5,566 bases of DNA from Bacteroidales bacterium. GTDB taxonomy: Bacteria > Bacteroidota > Bacteroidia > Bacteroidales > 4484-276. The stretch lies in contig JAGYLT010000173.1 in NCBI GenBank assembly GCA_018400545.1, positions 1-5,566 of the forward strand, in the 5' to 3' direction. Position 1 is the first letter of the stretch; each line of letters begins with the position of its first letter. The notes under the pieces were generated by a model. That model searched no databases, was not told where the DNA came from, and saw nothing but the letters and a program-made list of their open reading frames with translations. This document shows, one piece after another, positions 1-5,566 of this stretch. The position numbers and the translations under genes are program-made.

Positions 1-116
1 GCCAGGGATGTGAGGATGCTGCCCTCCTCCCAAAAATCTCCGTAAACAAATCCGTAAACCAAAGTCAGGAACATGATAATGGTTCCGGCCATGGCGAAAT
101 ATTTGGCAATCTTCAT
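1..116 (-). CDS. Small membrane protein, N-terminal part only (possibly DUF1475-like)
   Basis: Only the first 38 codons and two bases of a 39th are inside the window; the frame is open to the edge, so the 3' end is missing. The protein begins MKIAKYFAMAGTIIMF and continues LTLVYGFVYGDFWEEG. This gives one hydrophobic segment at about residues 7-25, then an acidic, aromatic turn (DFWEEG, 27-32), as expected of a small inner-membrane protein with a short cytoplasmic N-terminus. The start is well supported: its ATG overlaps the TGA of the upstream SRPBCC gene as ATGA (116-113), a normal translational-coupling arrangement, and the frame has no stop. The look of the N-terminus recalls small DUF1475-type membrane proteins, but this rests on memory of a short stretch and is weak. 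Function is unknown. It is probably co-transcribed with the SRPBCC gene. Confidence 0.72.
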   Translation of the reverse strand, partial: MKIAKYFAMAGTIIMFLTLVYGFVYGDFWEEGSILTSL

Positions 117-559
117 TTCTCAAAATATTTTTTGTACAACTTTTTTCTTGGATAAAAAGAGAGATACAGCACCGGATAAACAAAAAAATCAAACAACTTA
201 AGTCCGGTGCTAAAATTCATATCATCGATAATTTCAGTGGATTGTTCGCCTGTTTTAAATATGCTGTGGATATGCTTCCAGCTTTTCAGGCCAAACGGCA
301 ATTTTTCGCCCTCATCCACAAACACATACTTGTCATTTGTTTTTTCTTCACTTTTAATGATGCTGATCCAGTCGGAAGGAACCGGCAATTTGAAGCGGAT
401 GTGTACTTTGCTGCCCGGCTTTGAACCTTCGTAAGCTACAAGGCCGGCCACAAACTTTGGGGGTAGCAGAAAAGTGAAGAGATTCTCGCCAAAATCCCCG
501 GCTACTTTTTGAAACGGAGCATTTACTTGTGATCGGAATACAATCCGCATAGTTTTCAT
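113..559 (-). CDS. SRPBCC (START/Bet v1-like) fold protein
   Basis: A 148-residue soluble protein with no signal peptide or membrane segment, about the usual length for a single SRPBCC domain, which forms a helix-grip fold around a hydrophobic ligand pocket. The visible pattern fits. A first strand carries the phrase 'V.AP...V' (residues 12-19). A central run of alternating hydrophobic strands (51-57, 63-69, 77-82) follows. Then come LPFGLKSWKHIHSI (87-100), the IIDDMNFSTG strand (110-119) and a C-terminal helix rich in aromatic and basic residues (121-148). The W94-H96-H98 cluster and the DDM.FSTG phrase recall Bacteroidota proteins annotated only as 'SRPBCC family protein'; the ligand and any catalytic role are unknown. 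The start at 559 follows an A-rich stretch (CATAAAA), and a second in-frame ATG at 550 is a possible alternative. It lies 70 bases after the DAK2-DegV gene and overlaps the next gene by four bases, so co-transcription is likely. Confidence 0.85.
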   Translation of the reverse strand: MKTMRIVFRSQVNAPFQKVAGDFGENLFTFLLPPKFVAGLVAYEGSKPGSKVHIRFKLPVPSDWISIIKSEEKTNDKYVFVDEGEKLPFGLKSWKHIHSIFKTGEQSTEIIDDMNFSTGLKLFDFFVYPVLYLSFYPRKKLYKKYFEK

Positions 560-594
560 TTTTATGAGCCTAACCTTACATTGTGGTTTTTGTT

Positions 595-621
595 CATTGG
601 GGGAACATGATCAGGCCAATG
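595..621. repeat. Perfect 6-bp inverted repeat in the DAK2-DegV / SRPBCC gap
   Basis: In minus orientation CATTGG (621-616) pairs with CCAATG (600-595) around a 15-base loop that contains TGATCA. It lies between the stop of the DAK2-DegV gene and the start of the SRPBCC gene. No T run follows the 3' arm on either strand, so it does not look like an intrinsic terminator. A run of six T (629-624) lies directly after the upstream stop codon, before the hairpin. It could be an mRNA processing or stability element, or chance. Confidence 0.35.
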
Positions 622-629
622 ATAAAAAA

Positions 630-2432
630 TTAATCGTGATCGAAAGCAACAGCCACGGCGCCGCGGCCGGCGCTAAGCCCTACAACCGGCGAGATGTCAA
701 CGCTTCCCAGTGGTTTCAGTCCGGTAAGTTGCTGCACCTGTTCACCAATCCAGCCGGCTGTTTCCGGGTTTTGGGCATGGAGGAGGATAAAGTTTTTCAG
801 GGGGCTTTTATCGTGAATTTTGCGGATGTGTTTCATCACTTTTTTGATGTTCCCTTTTTGGCTAAAGGCCTTATCCAGTAAAACAGAATTGCCTTTTTCG
901 TCCATCGAGATGATGGGTTTTATGTTGAGCAGATGGGCAATTTTTCCCTTCATGGGGCTTACCCTGCCGCCACGGACCATGTACTTGAAATTTTTTACCG
1001 AAACAAAGATTTTGGTATTGCCAAGCCAGTTTTCAGTTGCTTTAACAATTTCATCATGGTATATTCCGGCTTCGATTGCATGCGCTACGCGCGTAACAAT
1101 GAGCCCGAGTGCGCCGGATAAATTTTTGGAATCGATTACCGTGATTTTTTTTCCGAATTCCTTCATCATTTTTTCGGCAGCAGTCTGGCTGTTGCGGAGT
1201 GTGCCGCTGAACCTGCCCGTTAAATGCACGGCAATCACCGAATCGTAATGCGAAAGGAGGTGGGCATATAAATTAACAAATGTTTGTTCGTTGGGTTGGG
1301 AGGTTTTTGGAAACACATCCACTTCATCAGTCAGGTCGTAAAACTGTGACGGCCTGATTGTGAGTTTATCCAAATACTGATTTTCACCAAAATTCAGGTT
1401 GATGGGCACCATATGAATCTGGTGGCTGTCGAGAAATTCCTGTGGCAGGTCGCAGGTCGAATCGGTAACCAGCGCAATGGAGTGCTTTCGTTTATGCGCA
1501 ACATCAAATTGCTTTTTCATATCATCGGCCTTCTGGTAGCTGAGCGTTCCCTGATTCCGGAGTTCAAAAAACAATGCTGCAGGATCATCGGTGTGCACAT
1601 GAATTCTTTTGGTTTTATCCGAACCCGCCATAACCACAGAATCACCGGCGGCGTTGAGGATATTCCTGATCTTGATGCCGTCCAGGTTTTCGCCCCTGAT
1701 GATGGCTTCGGTGCAATATCTGAAGTTAAAATCATCGTGCGATACCAGTTCAGTTTGTTTGAAATCGGCCACCTGAACCTGATCCTGGAAAATTTTACGC
1801 AGGTTGCGGGTTTTCACAAAATCGATGATGCCTTCCAGAAACACCACAAAACCTTTGGCTCCGGCATCCACCACATTGGCTTTGGCCAGGGCTTTCAGTT
1901 TTTCTTTGGTGGATTGCAGCGAGATTTTGGCCACATCGAAAGACTCGTGAAACATGCTGATGAAATCATTGGTTTTATTTTTGTTTTCATACACAAACTC
2001 GGCCCATTCGCGCATCACAGTAAGCATGGTGCCTTCCACCGGATCGGAGATGGCGCTGTAAACATGGCTCACCGAATTTTTTACAGTTTCGGCAAACTTG
2101 TGCATGTCAACCTTTCCGGCAGATCCAGATTCACTGCTGAGTCCGTTGAAAAACTGGGCGAATATTACGCCTGAGTTTCCGCGTGCCCCAACCAGCGCAG
2201 CTTCGGCGATGGAATCGATGGTTTGTTTGAAAGATTTTTCGGGCTTCACGTTTTCCATAATCGATCGGATGGTGGAGGAAAGATTGGTGCCTGTATCGGC
2301 ATCGGCAACCGGAAAAACATTGATTTTATTCAACTCATTCTGATGCCTGATCAGGCTTTGCGCTCCGGCCAGGAAGCTGTAATACAGCGTTCGGCCATCC
2401 AGTTCCAGTATCTCATTTTTTGTTCCAGCCAT
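630..2432 (-). CDS. FakA-FakB-like fusion: DAK2 kinase domain plus DegV fatty-acid-binding domain
   Basis: A 600-residue cytoplasmic protein with three parts. Residues about 8-210 are a DAK2/DhaL-like ATP-binding domain, with the Mg-binding loop DADTGTN (44-50), GARGNSG (82-88), the EGTML phrase (133-137) and VDAGAKG (188-194). Residues about 235-310 match the FakA middle domain, with FRYCTE (237-242) and HVHTDDP (278-284); in FakA a Cys and two His of these motifs bind structural zinc. Residues 318-600 are a full-length DegV/FakB domain: VTDSTCDL (322-329), KTSQP (376-380), HLTGRFSGT (403-411), VIDS (432-435) and RGGR (487-490). FakA/FakB phosphorylates FakB-bound fatty acid to acyl phosphate, which PlsX/PlsY use in phospholipid synthesis; acyl phosphate formation here is inferred. 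The FakA C-terminal domain is missing, and the usual FakB 'HTGPGA' ending reads SAGRGA (587-592). The start at 2432 gives a normal DAK2 N-terminus. A terminator-like hairpin precedes the gene; SRPBCC and membrane protein genes follow. Fused DAK2-DegV proteins are, to my recollection, already annotated in Bacteroidota. Confidence 0.9.
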   Translation of the reverse strand: MAGTKNEILELDGRTLYYSFLAGAQSLIRHQNELNKINVFPVADADTGTNLSSTIRSIMENVKPEKSFKQTIDSIAEAALVGARGNSGVIFAQFFNGLSSESGSAGKVDMHKFAETVKNSVSHVYSAISDPVEGTMLTVMREWAEFVYENKNKTNDFISMFHESFDVAKISLQSTKEKLKALAKANVVDAGAKGFVVFLEGIIDFVKTRNLRKIFQDQVQVADFKQTELVSHDDFNFRYCTEAIIRGENLDGIKIRNILNAAGDSVVMAGSDKTKRIHVHTDDPAALFFELRNQGTLSYQKADDMKKQFDVAHKRKHSIALVTDSTCDLPQEFLDSHQIHMVPINLNFGENQYLDKLTIRPSQFYDLTDEVDVFPKTSQPNEQTFVNLYAHLLSHYDSVIAVHLTGRFSGTLRNSQTAAEKMMKEFGKKITVIDSKNLSGALGLIVTRVAHAIEAGIYHDEIVKATENWLGNTKIFVSVKNFKYMVRGGRVSPMKGKIAHLLNIKPIISMDEKGNSVLLDKAFSQKGNIKKVMKHIRKIHDKSPLKNFILLHAQNPETAGWIGEQVQQLTGLKPLGSVDISPVVGLSAGRGAVAVAFDHD

Positions 2433-2449
2433 GCTTAGTTTATTACATT

Positions 2450-2478
2450 AAAAATAACAACCAAAACCGGATTTGGTT
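2450..2478 (-). terminator. Likely intrinsic terminator after the hybrid histidine kinase gene
   Basis: Six bases after the kinase stop codon, in minus orientation, AACCAAA (2478-2472) pairs perfectly with TTTGGTT (2465-2459) around a six-base loop TCCGGT. GTTA and then a run of five T (2454-2450) follow. The stem is short and only partly GC, so its strength is uncertain. Its place between two unrelated genes supports the call, and it would separate the kinase transcript from the downstream DAK2-DegV unit. Confidence 0.5.
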
Positions 2479-2484
2479 TCCTGA

Positions 2485-4746
2485 TTATGCCTCTTCAAAT
2501 ATTTTTCGGGTCATATTCAGTAGCTGGTCTCTGCTAAATGGTTTCGACAGATAATGCGAAAAGCCGCTATTAAGCAAGGTTTCTTTTGTGTTTTTCAGCA
2601 CATTTGCGGTTACGGCAGTAATATCGATGTTGGCGTAGTGGTTGATGTTCCTGATTTTTTTCATGGCTTCAATCCCGGTCATTTCTTTATTCAGATTAAC
2701 ATCCATGAAAATCAGGTCATATTTATTTTTATTGGCCATTTCCAGGGCCTGGATGCCGCTTTCGGTGGTATCTACCTCATAAAATTCCGAGAGGATGTAT
2801 TTCATGTATTCCCGGTTCGACCGTTCATCTTCAACAATCAGGATGCATGGCCGGTGTTGCACACCCCGGGGTGCTTCATCGGGAGAAACATCTTTCGGCG
2901 TTGGTTCCCCTGACGTTTTTTCCGCAGCAAGGTCTGTAAAATAGGAGGGGATTTTAACATAAAATGCGGAGCCTTTCCCGATTTCGCTTTCCACCCAGAT
3001 TTCTCCATCAAGCAGTTCAACAAAATGTTTGCAAATGCTCAGGCCAATTCCCATGCCCTCATAGGCGCGGTTTTGCCCCTCGCTGCTTTGCCTGAACCGT
3101 TCAAAAATCTTGGAATAATCTTCAGGTTCAATGCCAATACCGGTGTCCTGAATTCTGATAAGCGCCCAATAGCGATTTCCTGAAGATATTTGCCGGCACG
3201 AAACTTCCAGTCCGCCGGTCTCGGTATATTTTATGGCGTTGTCGAGCAGGTTGCTCAACACGTGGCCCAGCAATCGCTGATCGGTTCGCGACATGATTTT
3301 CTGGTCACCAATAGCCGTATTGAGGTATAGGTTTTTGGATGATGCATAATTTTGGTAAAGTGTAGCTTTGGCTTTTACGAGGTTGGAAATATCCACCGGC
3401 TGCTTGTCGATTTCCTTTTTGTTGGTTTCGATCAACGACAGGTCGATAATAGAATTTAAGGTACCGAGCAAGCGGTTTCCACTGCGGTCGATATGATCGG
3501 CAATTTCGCTGAATTTGCTGTCCTGGAGGTCCAGTTTCAGGATTTCTGCAAAGCCCAGTATCCCATTCAGTGGTGTTCGGAGTTCATGTGAAATATTGGA
3601 TAAAAATGTGGATTTCAACTTATCAGATTCTTCAGCCTGCTCGCGTGCCTTGGTGAGTTCGTATTGCAAGCCGCGGCGTTCCTCCACTTCACGGCTAAGT
3701 TTTATCCCGGCACTTATATCTTTTGCTACAAATAAAAATCCGGTCAGGTCATCGTAATCATCAAGCGTTGGTTTCCACTTCATCACACATGGAATCGGTT
3801 CTCCTTTCCGGGTACGAATTTTCACATTTGAAACCATGGGCCATGATCCCTTTTTTAACAGGTTTTTTTTATCATCTCCAATGGATGGGTCATTTATAAA
3901 TTCATTTATCGATTTTCCGTGTATCTCTTCCGAAAGATAACCGGTGGAATCCGTGCATGCTTTATTAACATATCTGATGTTCAGATTTTTATCGGTTAAA
4001 AAAACCATATTGGTAAGCAACGGAAATAAATCCAATCCTGAATTGGCGGGATTCAGGGGAACGTGTCTGTATCTGACCAGCGCAAAACCTATTCCAACGA
4101 TCATGACAGCGCAGGCAAGATGTGCAAATTCCGGAAATCTATGGATTTTAACCAGGGGAAGGATCAGATTGCTTGTTAACGACAATACGAAACCAAGTAT
4201 AATTACCGACAGAATAACACCCGCCTGTTTGCGGAATTTCACAAGTGCTGATGATGTTTTCCACCTGAAAATTAAGATAGCAGAAAATAACACATAAGCG
4301 GAAATGTAAATAATGAACAGCCACAGCCAGGGCGACTCAAATGCCGGAACGAATTTCCAGAATAAACTGTTCCAGATAAAATCCTGGGCATAAAGTTGAT
4401 AGATGAAAGACCGGAACAGGAATATCACGCCGGGCAGAAATATCAGGGGTTGGATGATCAGGCTGTGGATTTTTTTATCGTTCCCGGTGAGGGTAAGCGA
4501 AAAGTTTAGCAATATGGCCGGGAAGATGGTCCAGCCAATTGACGATACTTTGAACCACGTAAGCGCAAATTCTTTTGTGGGCGAAAGGTATATGAATACA
4601 TACGATAAGGCATAAACGGCAAAAGCAATCGACAGGACAAGGAACAACTGGTTAACCTTCGATTTTATGTCTTCCAGAAATACATAAACGCCTGCAAAAA
4701 GATAAGCAAAGAAGGCAATTAATGATATGAAAGACATCAGGTTCAT
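2485..4746 (-). CDS. 7TM-PAS hybrid sensor histidine kinase with C-terminal receiver domain
   Basis: A 753-residue inner-membrane signalling protein. Seven hydrophobic segments (about 5-24, 33-53, 66-86, 97-113, 138-160, 175-196, 207-223) match the N-terminal 7TM module of many histidine kinases; the signal is unknown. A PAS domain follows (about 240-345: '[14 protein letters not shown]', then the turn at [10 protein letters not shown]), then a short coiled linker (about 346-375). HisKA carries the phospho-accepting His387 in [12 protein letters not shown] (383-394). The ATPase domain has its N box at [11 protein letters not shown] (498-508), G1 box at DTGIGI (534-539), F box at FERFRQ (548-553) and G2 box at GMGIGLS (564-570). 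A polar, Pro/Glu-rich linker (about 604-632) leads to a receiver with acidic pair E639-D640, phospho-acceptor Asp682, Thr713 and Lys735 (SKPF). All catalytic residues are present, so it should autophosphorylate and relay His387 to Asp682. It has no DNA-binding output domain and no adjacent regulator or Hpt gene. A start at codon 4 is possible. Confidence 0.95.
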   Translation of the reverse strand: MNLMSFISLIAFFAYLFAGVYVFLEDIKSKVNQLFLVLSIAFAVYALSYVFIYLSPTKEFALTWFKVSSIGWTIFPAILLNFSLTLTGNDKKIHSLIIQPLIFLPGVIFLFRSFIYQLYAQDFIWNSLFWKFVPAFESPWLWLFIIYISAYVLFSAILIFRWKTSSALVKFRKQAGVILSVIILGFVLSLTSNLILPLVKIHRFPEFAHLACAVMIVGIGFALVRYRHVPLNPANSGLDLFPLLTNMVFLTDKNLNIRYVNKACTDSTGYLSEEIHGKSINEFINDPSIGDDKKNLLKKGSWPMVSNVKIRTRKGEPIPCVMKWKPTLDDYDDLTGFLFVAKDISAGIKLSREVEERRGLQYELTKAREQAEESDKLKSTFLSNISHELRTPLNGILGFAEILKLDLQDSKFSEIADHIDRSGNRLLGTLNSIIDLSLIETNKKEIDKQPVDISNLVKAKATLYQNYASSKNLYLNTAIGDQKIMSRTDQRLLGHVLSNLLDNAIKYTETGGLEVSCRQISSGNRYWALIRIQDTGIGIEPEDYSKIFERFRQSSEGQNRAYEGMGIGLSICKHFVELLDGEIWVESEIGKGSAFYVKIPSYFTDLAAEKTSGEPTPKDVSPDEAPRGVQHRPCILIVEDERSNREYMKYILSEFYEVDTTESGIQALEMANKNKYDLIFMDVNLNKEMTGIEAMKKIRNINHYANIDITAVTANVLKNTKETLLNSGFSHYLSKPFSRDQLLNMTRKIFEEA

Positions 4747-4779
4747 AACTTGTTAATGTTTTGTACCTTTAGCAAGCTG

Positions 4780-4787
4780 TAAATGTA
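4780..4787 (-). promoter_or_regulatory. Possible -7 element for the histidine kinase gene
   Basis: In minus orientation TACATTTA matches the Bacteroidota -7 consensus TAnnTTTG at all fixed positions except the last. It sits 33 bases upstream of the kinase start, in the gap following the putative pdxJ terminator, where a promoter would be expected. No TTTG -33 element occurs at the usual 17-23 base spacing, and the window is AT-rich, so this is a weak candidate. Confidence 0.2.
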
Positions 4788-4819
4788 TCACGAAATTCCG
4801 GATTATTTTATAGTTTATT

Positions 4820-4841
4820 AAAAACAGTGCGCTAATGCGCA
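4820..4841 (-). terminator. Compact terminator-like hairpin overlapping the pdxJ stop codon
   Basis: In minus orientation TGCGC (4841-4837) pairs perfectly with GCGCA (4832-4828) around the four-base loop ATTA. CTG and then five T (4824-4820) follow. The pdxJ stop TAG (4834-4832) lies across the loop and the first base of the 3' arm, so the hairpin forms from the last two sense codons and the stop. The stem is only five pairs but four are G-C, and the T run is well placed. A terminating ribosome would cover it, which may reduce its efficiency. Confidence 0.45.
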
Positions 4842-5554
4842 TATCTGAGTTGCCGCAAATAGAGCTGAATCGTGTTTTCCAGTCCGTAATACAATGCATC
4901 GGCAATCAGCGCATGCCCGATAGAAACTTCGAGCAAACCGGGGATATGTTTCGCGAAATATGCCAGGTTATCAAGGTTAAGGTCGTGGCCGGCATTTAGC
5001 TCAAGGCCCACGGAACCGGCAACCCTGGCTGCTTCAACAAAAGGTTTGATAGCAGCTTCCCGGTTTTTTGAATACCCACGGGCATAACTTTCGGTGTAAA
5101 GCTCCACACGGTCGGTTTCCGTTTCTTTTGCATGTTCAATCATCTTTGGATCTGTTTCAATAAAAATGGAGGTACGGATGCCATGCGAATGAAACTCCCG
5201 GATGATATCGCGGAGCATATGTTTGTGTTTATCGGTGTCCCAGCCGGCATTGGATGTAAGCGCCTGCGGAGGATCGGGAACCAGTGTAACCTGTGCGGGC
5301 TTTACCTTTGTAACCAGTTCCATAAACCTGCGGCCGGGATAGCCTTCAATATTAAATTCCGTTTTTAATACCGGTTTTAATTCCAGCACGTCATCGTATC
5401 TGATGTGCCTTTCGTCGGGGCGTGGATGTACGGTAATGCCTTGTGCGCCAAACCTTTCACAGTCGATGGCGGCCTTTTTAACGTCGGGGATATTGCCTCC
5501 GCGCGCATTGCGGAGTGTTGCAATTTTGTTGATGTTTACGCTGAGTTTTGTCAT
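4832..5554 (-). CDS. pdxJ: Pyridoxine 5'-phosphate synthase
   Basis: PdxJ condenses 1-deoxy-D-xylulose 5-phosphate with 3-amino-2-oxopropyl phosphate to pyridoxine 5'-phosphate, the ring-closing step of the DXP-dependent vitamin B6 pathway; it is a cytoplasmic TIM-barrel enzyme. The 240-residue length is normal for the family. Signature motifs are present: [15 protein letters not shown] (6-20, phosphate and substrate contacts), [12 protein letters not shown] (40-51) with H43, R45 and H50, NIEGYP (68-73) with the catalytic-type E70, LVPDPPQ (91-97), the E151 strand, NAGHDLN (187-193) with H190, and the phosphate-binding EVSIGHALI (209-217). The K10 variant (INKIA rather than INHIA or IDHIA) and [10 protein letters not shown] phrase are usual for Bacteroidota. 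The start at 5554 follows an A-rich stretch and gives the standard N-terminus; only 12 bases of upstream DNA are visible, so promoter and upstream neighbour are unknown. The 85-base downstream gap and terminator-like hairpin suggest it is not coupled to the kinase gene. Confidence 0.97.
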   Translation of the reverse strand: MTKLSVNINKIATLRNARGGNIPDVKKAAIDCERFGAQGITVHPRPDERHIRYDDVLELKPVLKTEFNIEGYPGRRFMELVTKVKPAQVTLVPDPPQALTSNAGWDTDKHKHMLRDIIREFHSHGIRTSIFIETDPKMIEHAKETETDRVELYTESYARGYSKNREAAIKPFVEAARVAGSVGLELNAGHDLNLDNLAYFAKHIPGLLEVSIGHALIADALYYGLENTIQLYLRQLRYAH

Positions 5555-5566
5555 TTTGCTTCGTTT

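Noticed and set aside
624..629. Run of six T directly after the DAK2-DegV stop codon as a terminator tail
   Set aside because: No adequate hairpin lies immediately upstream. The nearest strong one (658-673) is too far away, and the local TCG/CGA pairing is only three bases.
820..1248. Plus-strand open frame of 142 codons with some hydrophobic stretches
   Set aside because: It is antisense to the DegV domain; its hydrophobicity reflects the opposite strand's codons, and no family pattern or neighbouring plus-strand gene supports it.
1413..2174. Plus-strand open frame of 253 codons opposite the DAK2-DegV gene
   Set aside because: It lies wholly antisense to a gene with clear family motifs. 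Its translation is rich in His, Phe, Gly and Ile with no recognisable domain, as expected of a mirrored coding frame.
2449..2456. Minus-strand TATTTTTA in front of the DAK2-DegV gene as a possible -7 element
   Set aside because: It coincides with the T run of the terminator-like hairpin and has no TTTG at the required upstream spacing.
2496..2503. Minus-strand AATATTTG as a possible promoter for the DAK2-DegV gene inside the end of the kinase gene
   Set aside because: The first base departs from TAnnTTTG, no -33 element is present, and the transcript would run straight through the terminator-like hairpin at 2459-2478.
4764..4771. Plus-strand TACCTTTA resembling a Bacteroidota -7 element
   Set aside because: It points antisense into pdxJ, lacks a TTTG at the -33 position, and no plus-strand gene follows.
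1..5566. CRISPR array, tRNA, insertion sequence or direct repeat family
   Set aside because: No regularly spaced repeats, cloverleaf-like sequence, transposase motif or terminal inverted repeats were seen by eye on either strand.

Overview
The window reads as a piece of a Bacteroidota chromosome, most likely a Bacteroidales/Marinilabiliales-type organism of moderate GC. The basis is a Bacteroidota-style PdxJ, a large hybrid sensor kinase with a 7TM input and a receiver of the 'MDVNL..GMTGI' type common in that phylum, and starts preceded by A-rich stretches with no clear Shine-Dalgarno. No closer placement is possible from the sequence alone. All five genes lie on the minus strand, so transcription runs from high to low coordinates. 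No tRNA, rRNA, CRISPR array, insertion sequence, phage gene or origin is visible, and no gap between genes exceeds about 85 bases.

In transcription order, the first gene is pdxJ (5554-4832), pyridoxine 5'-phosphate synthase of the DXP-dependent vitamin B6 pathway. It ends in a small GC hairpin that contains its own stop codon and is followed by a T run. An 85-base gap leads to a 753-residue membrane-bound hybrid histidine kinase (4746-2485): seven membrane segments, PAS, HisKA, HATPase and a C-terminal receiver. A second hairpin plus T run follows it, so the kinase looks like its own transcription unit. No output regulator lies next to it.

After a 52-base gap comes a 600-residue protein (2432-630) that joins the ATP-binding and zinc-linker domains of fatty acid kinase subunit A (DAK2/FakA-like) to a complete DegV/FakB-like fatty-acid-binding domain. 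The FakA C-terminal domain, which in the two-protein Firmicutes system contacts FakB, is absent; FakB sits in its place. This is the most interesting object in the window. Next come a small SRPBCC-fold protein (559-113) and, overlapping its stop by ATGA, the first 38 codons of a small membrane protein that runs off the window edge. The last three genes may form an operon, possibly handling fatty acids or another hydrophobic ligand, but that link is an inference from domain types and adjacency.

The rest is ordinary: the long plus-strand open frames are antisense shadows of the minus-strand genes. I found no clearly new defence, mobile or RNA system.
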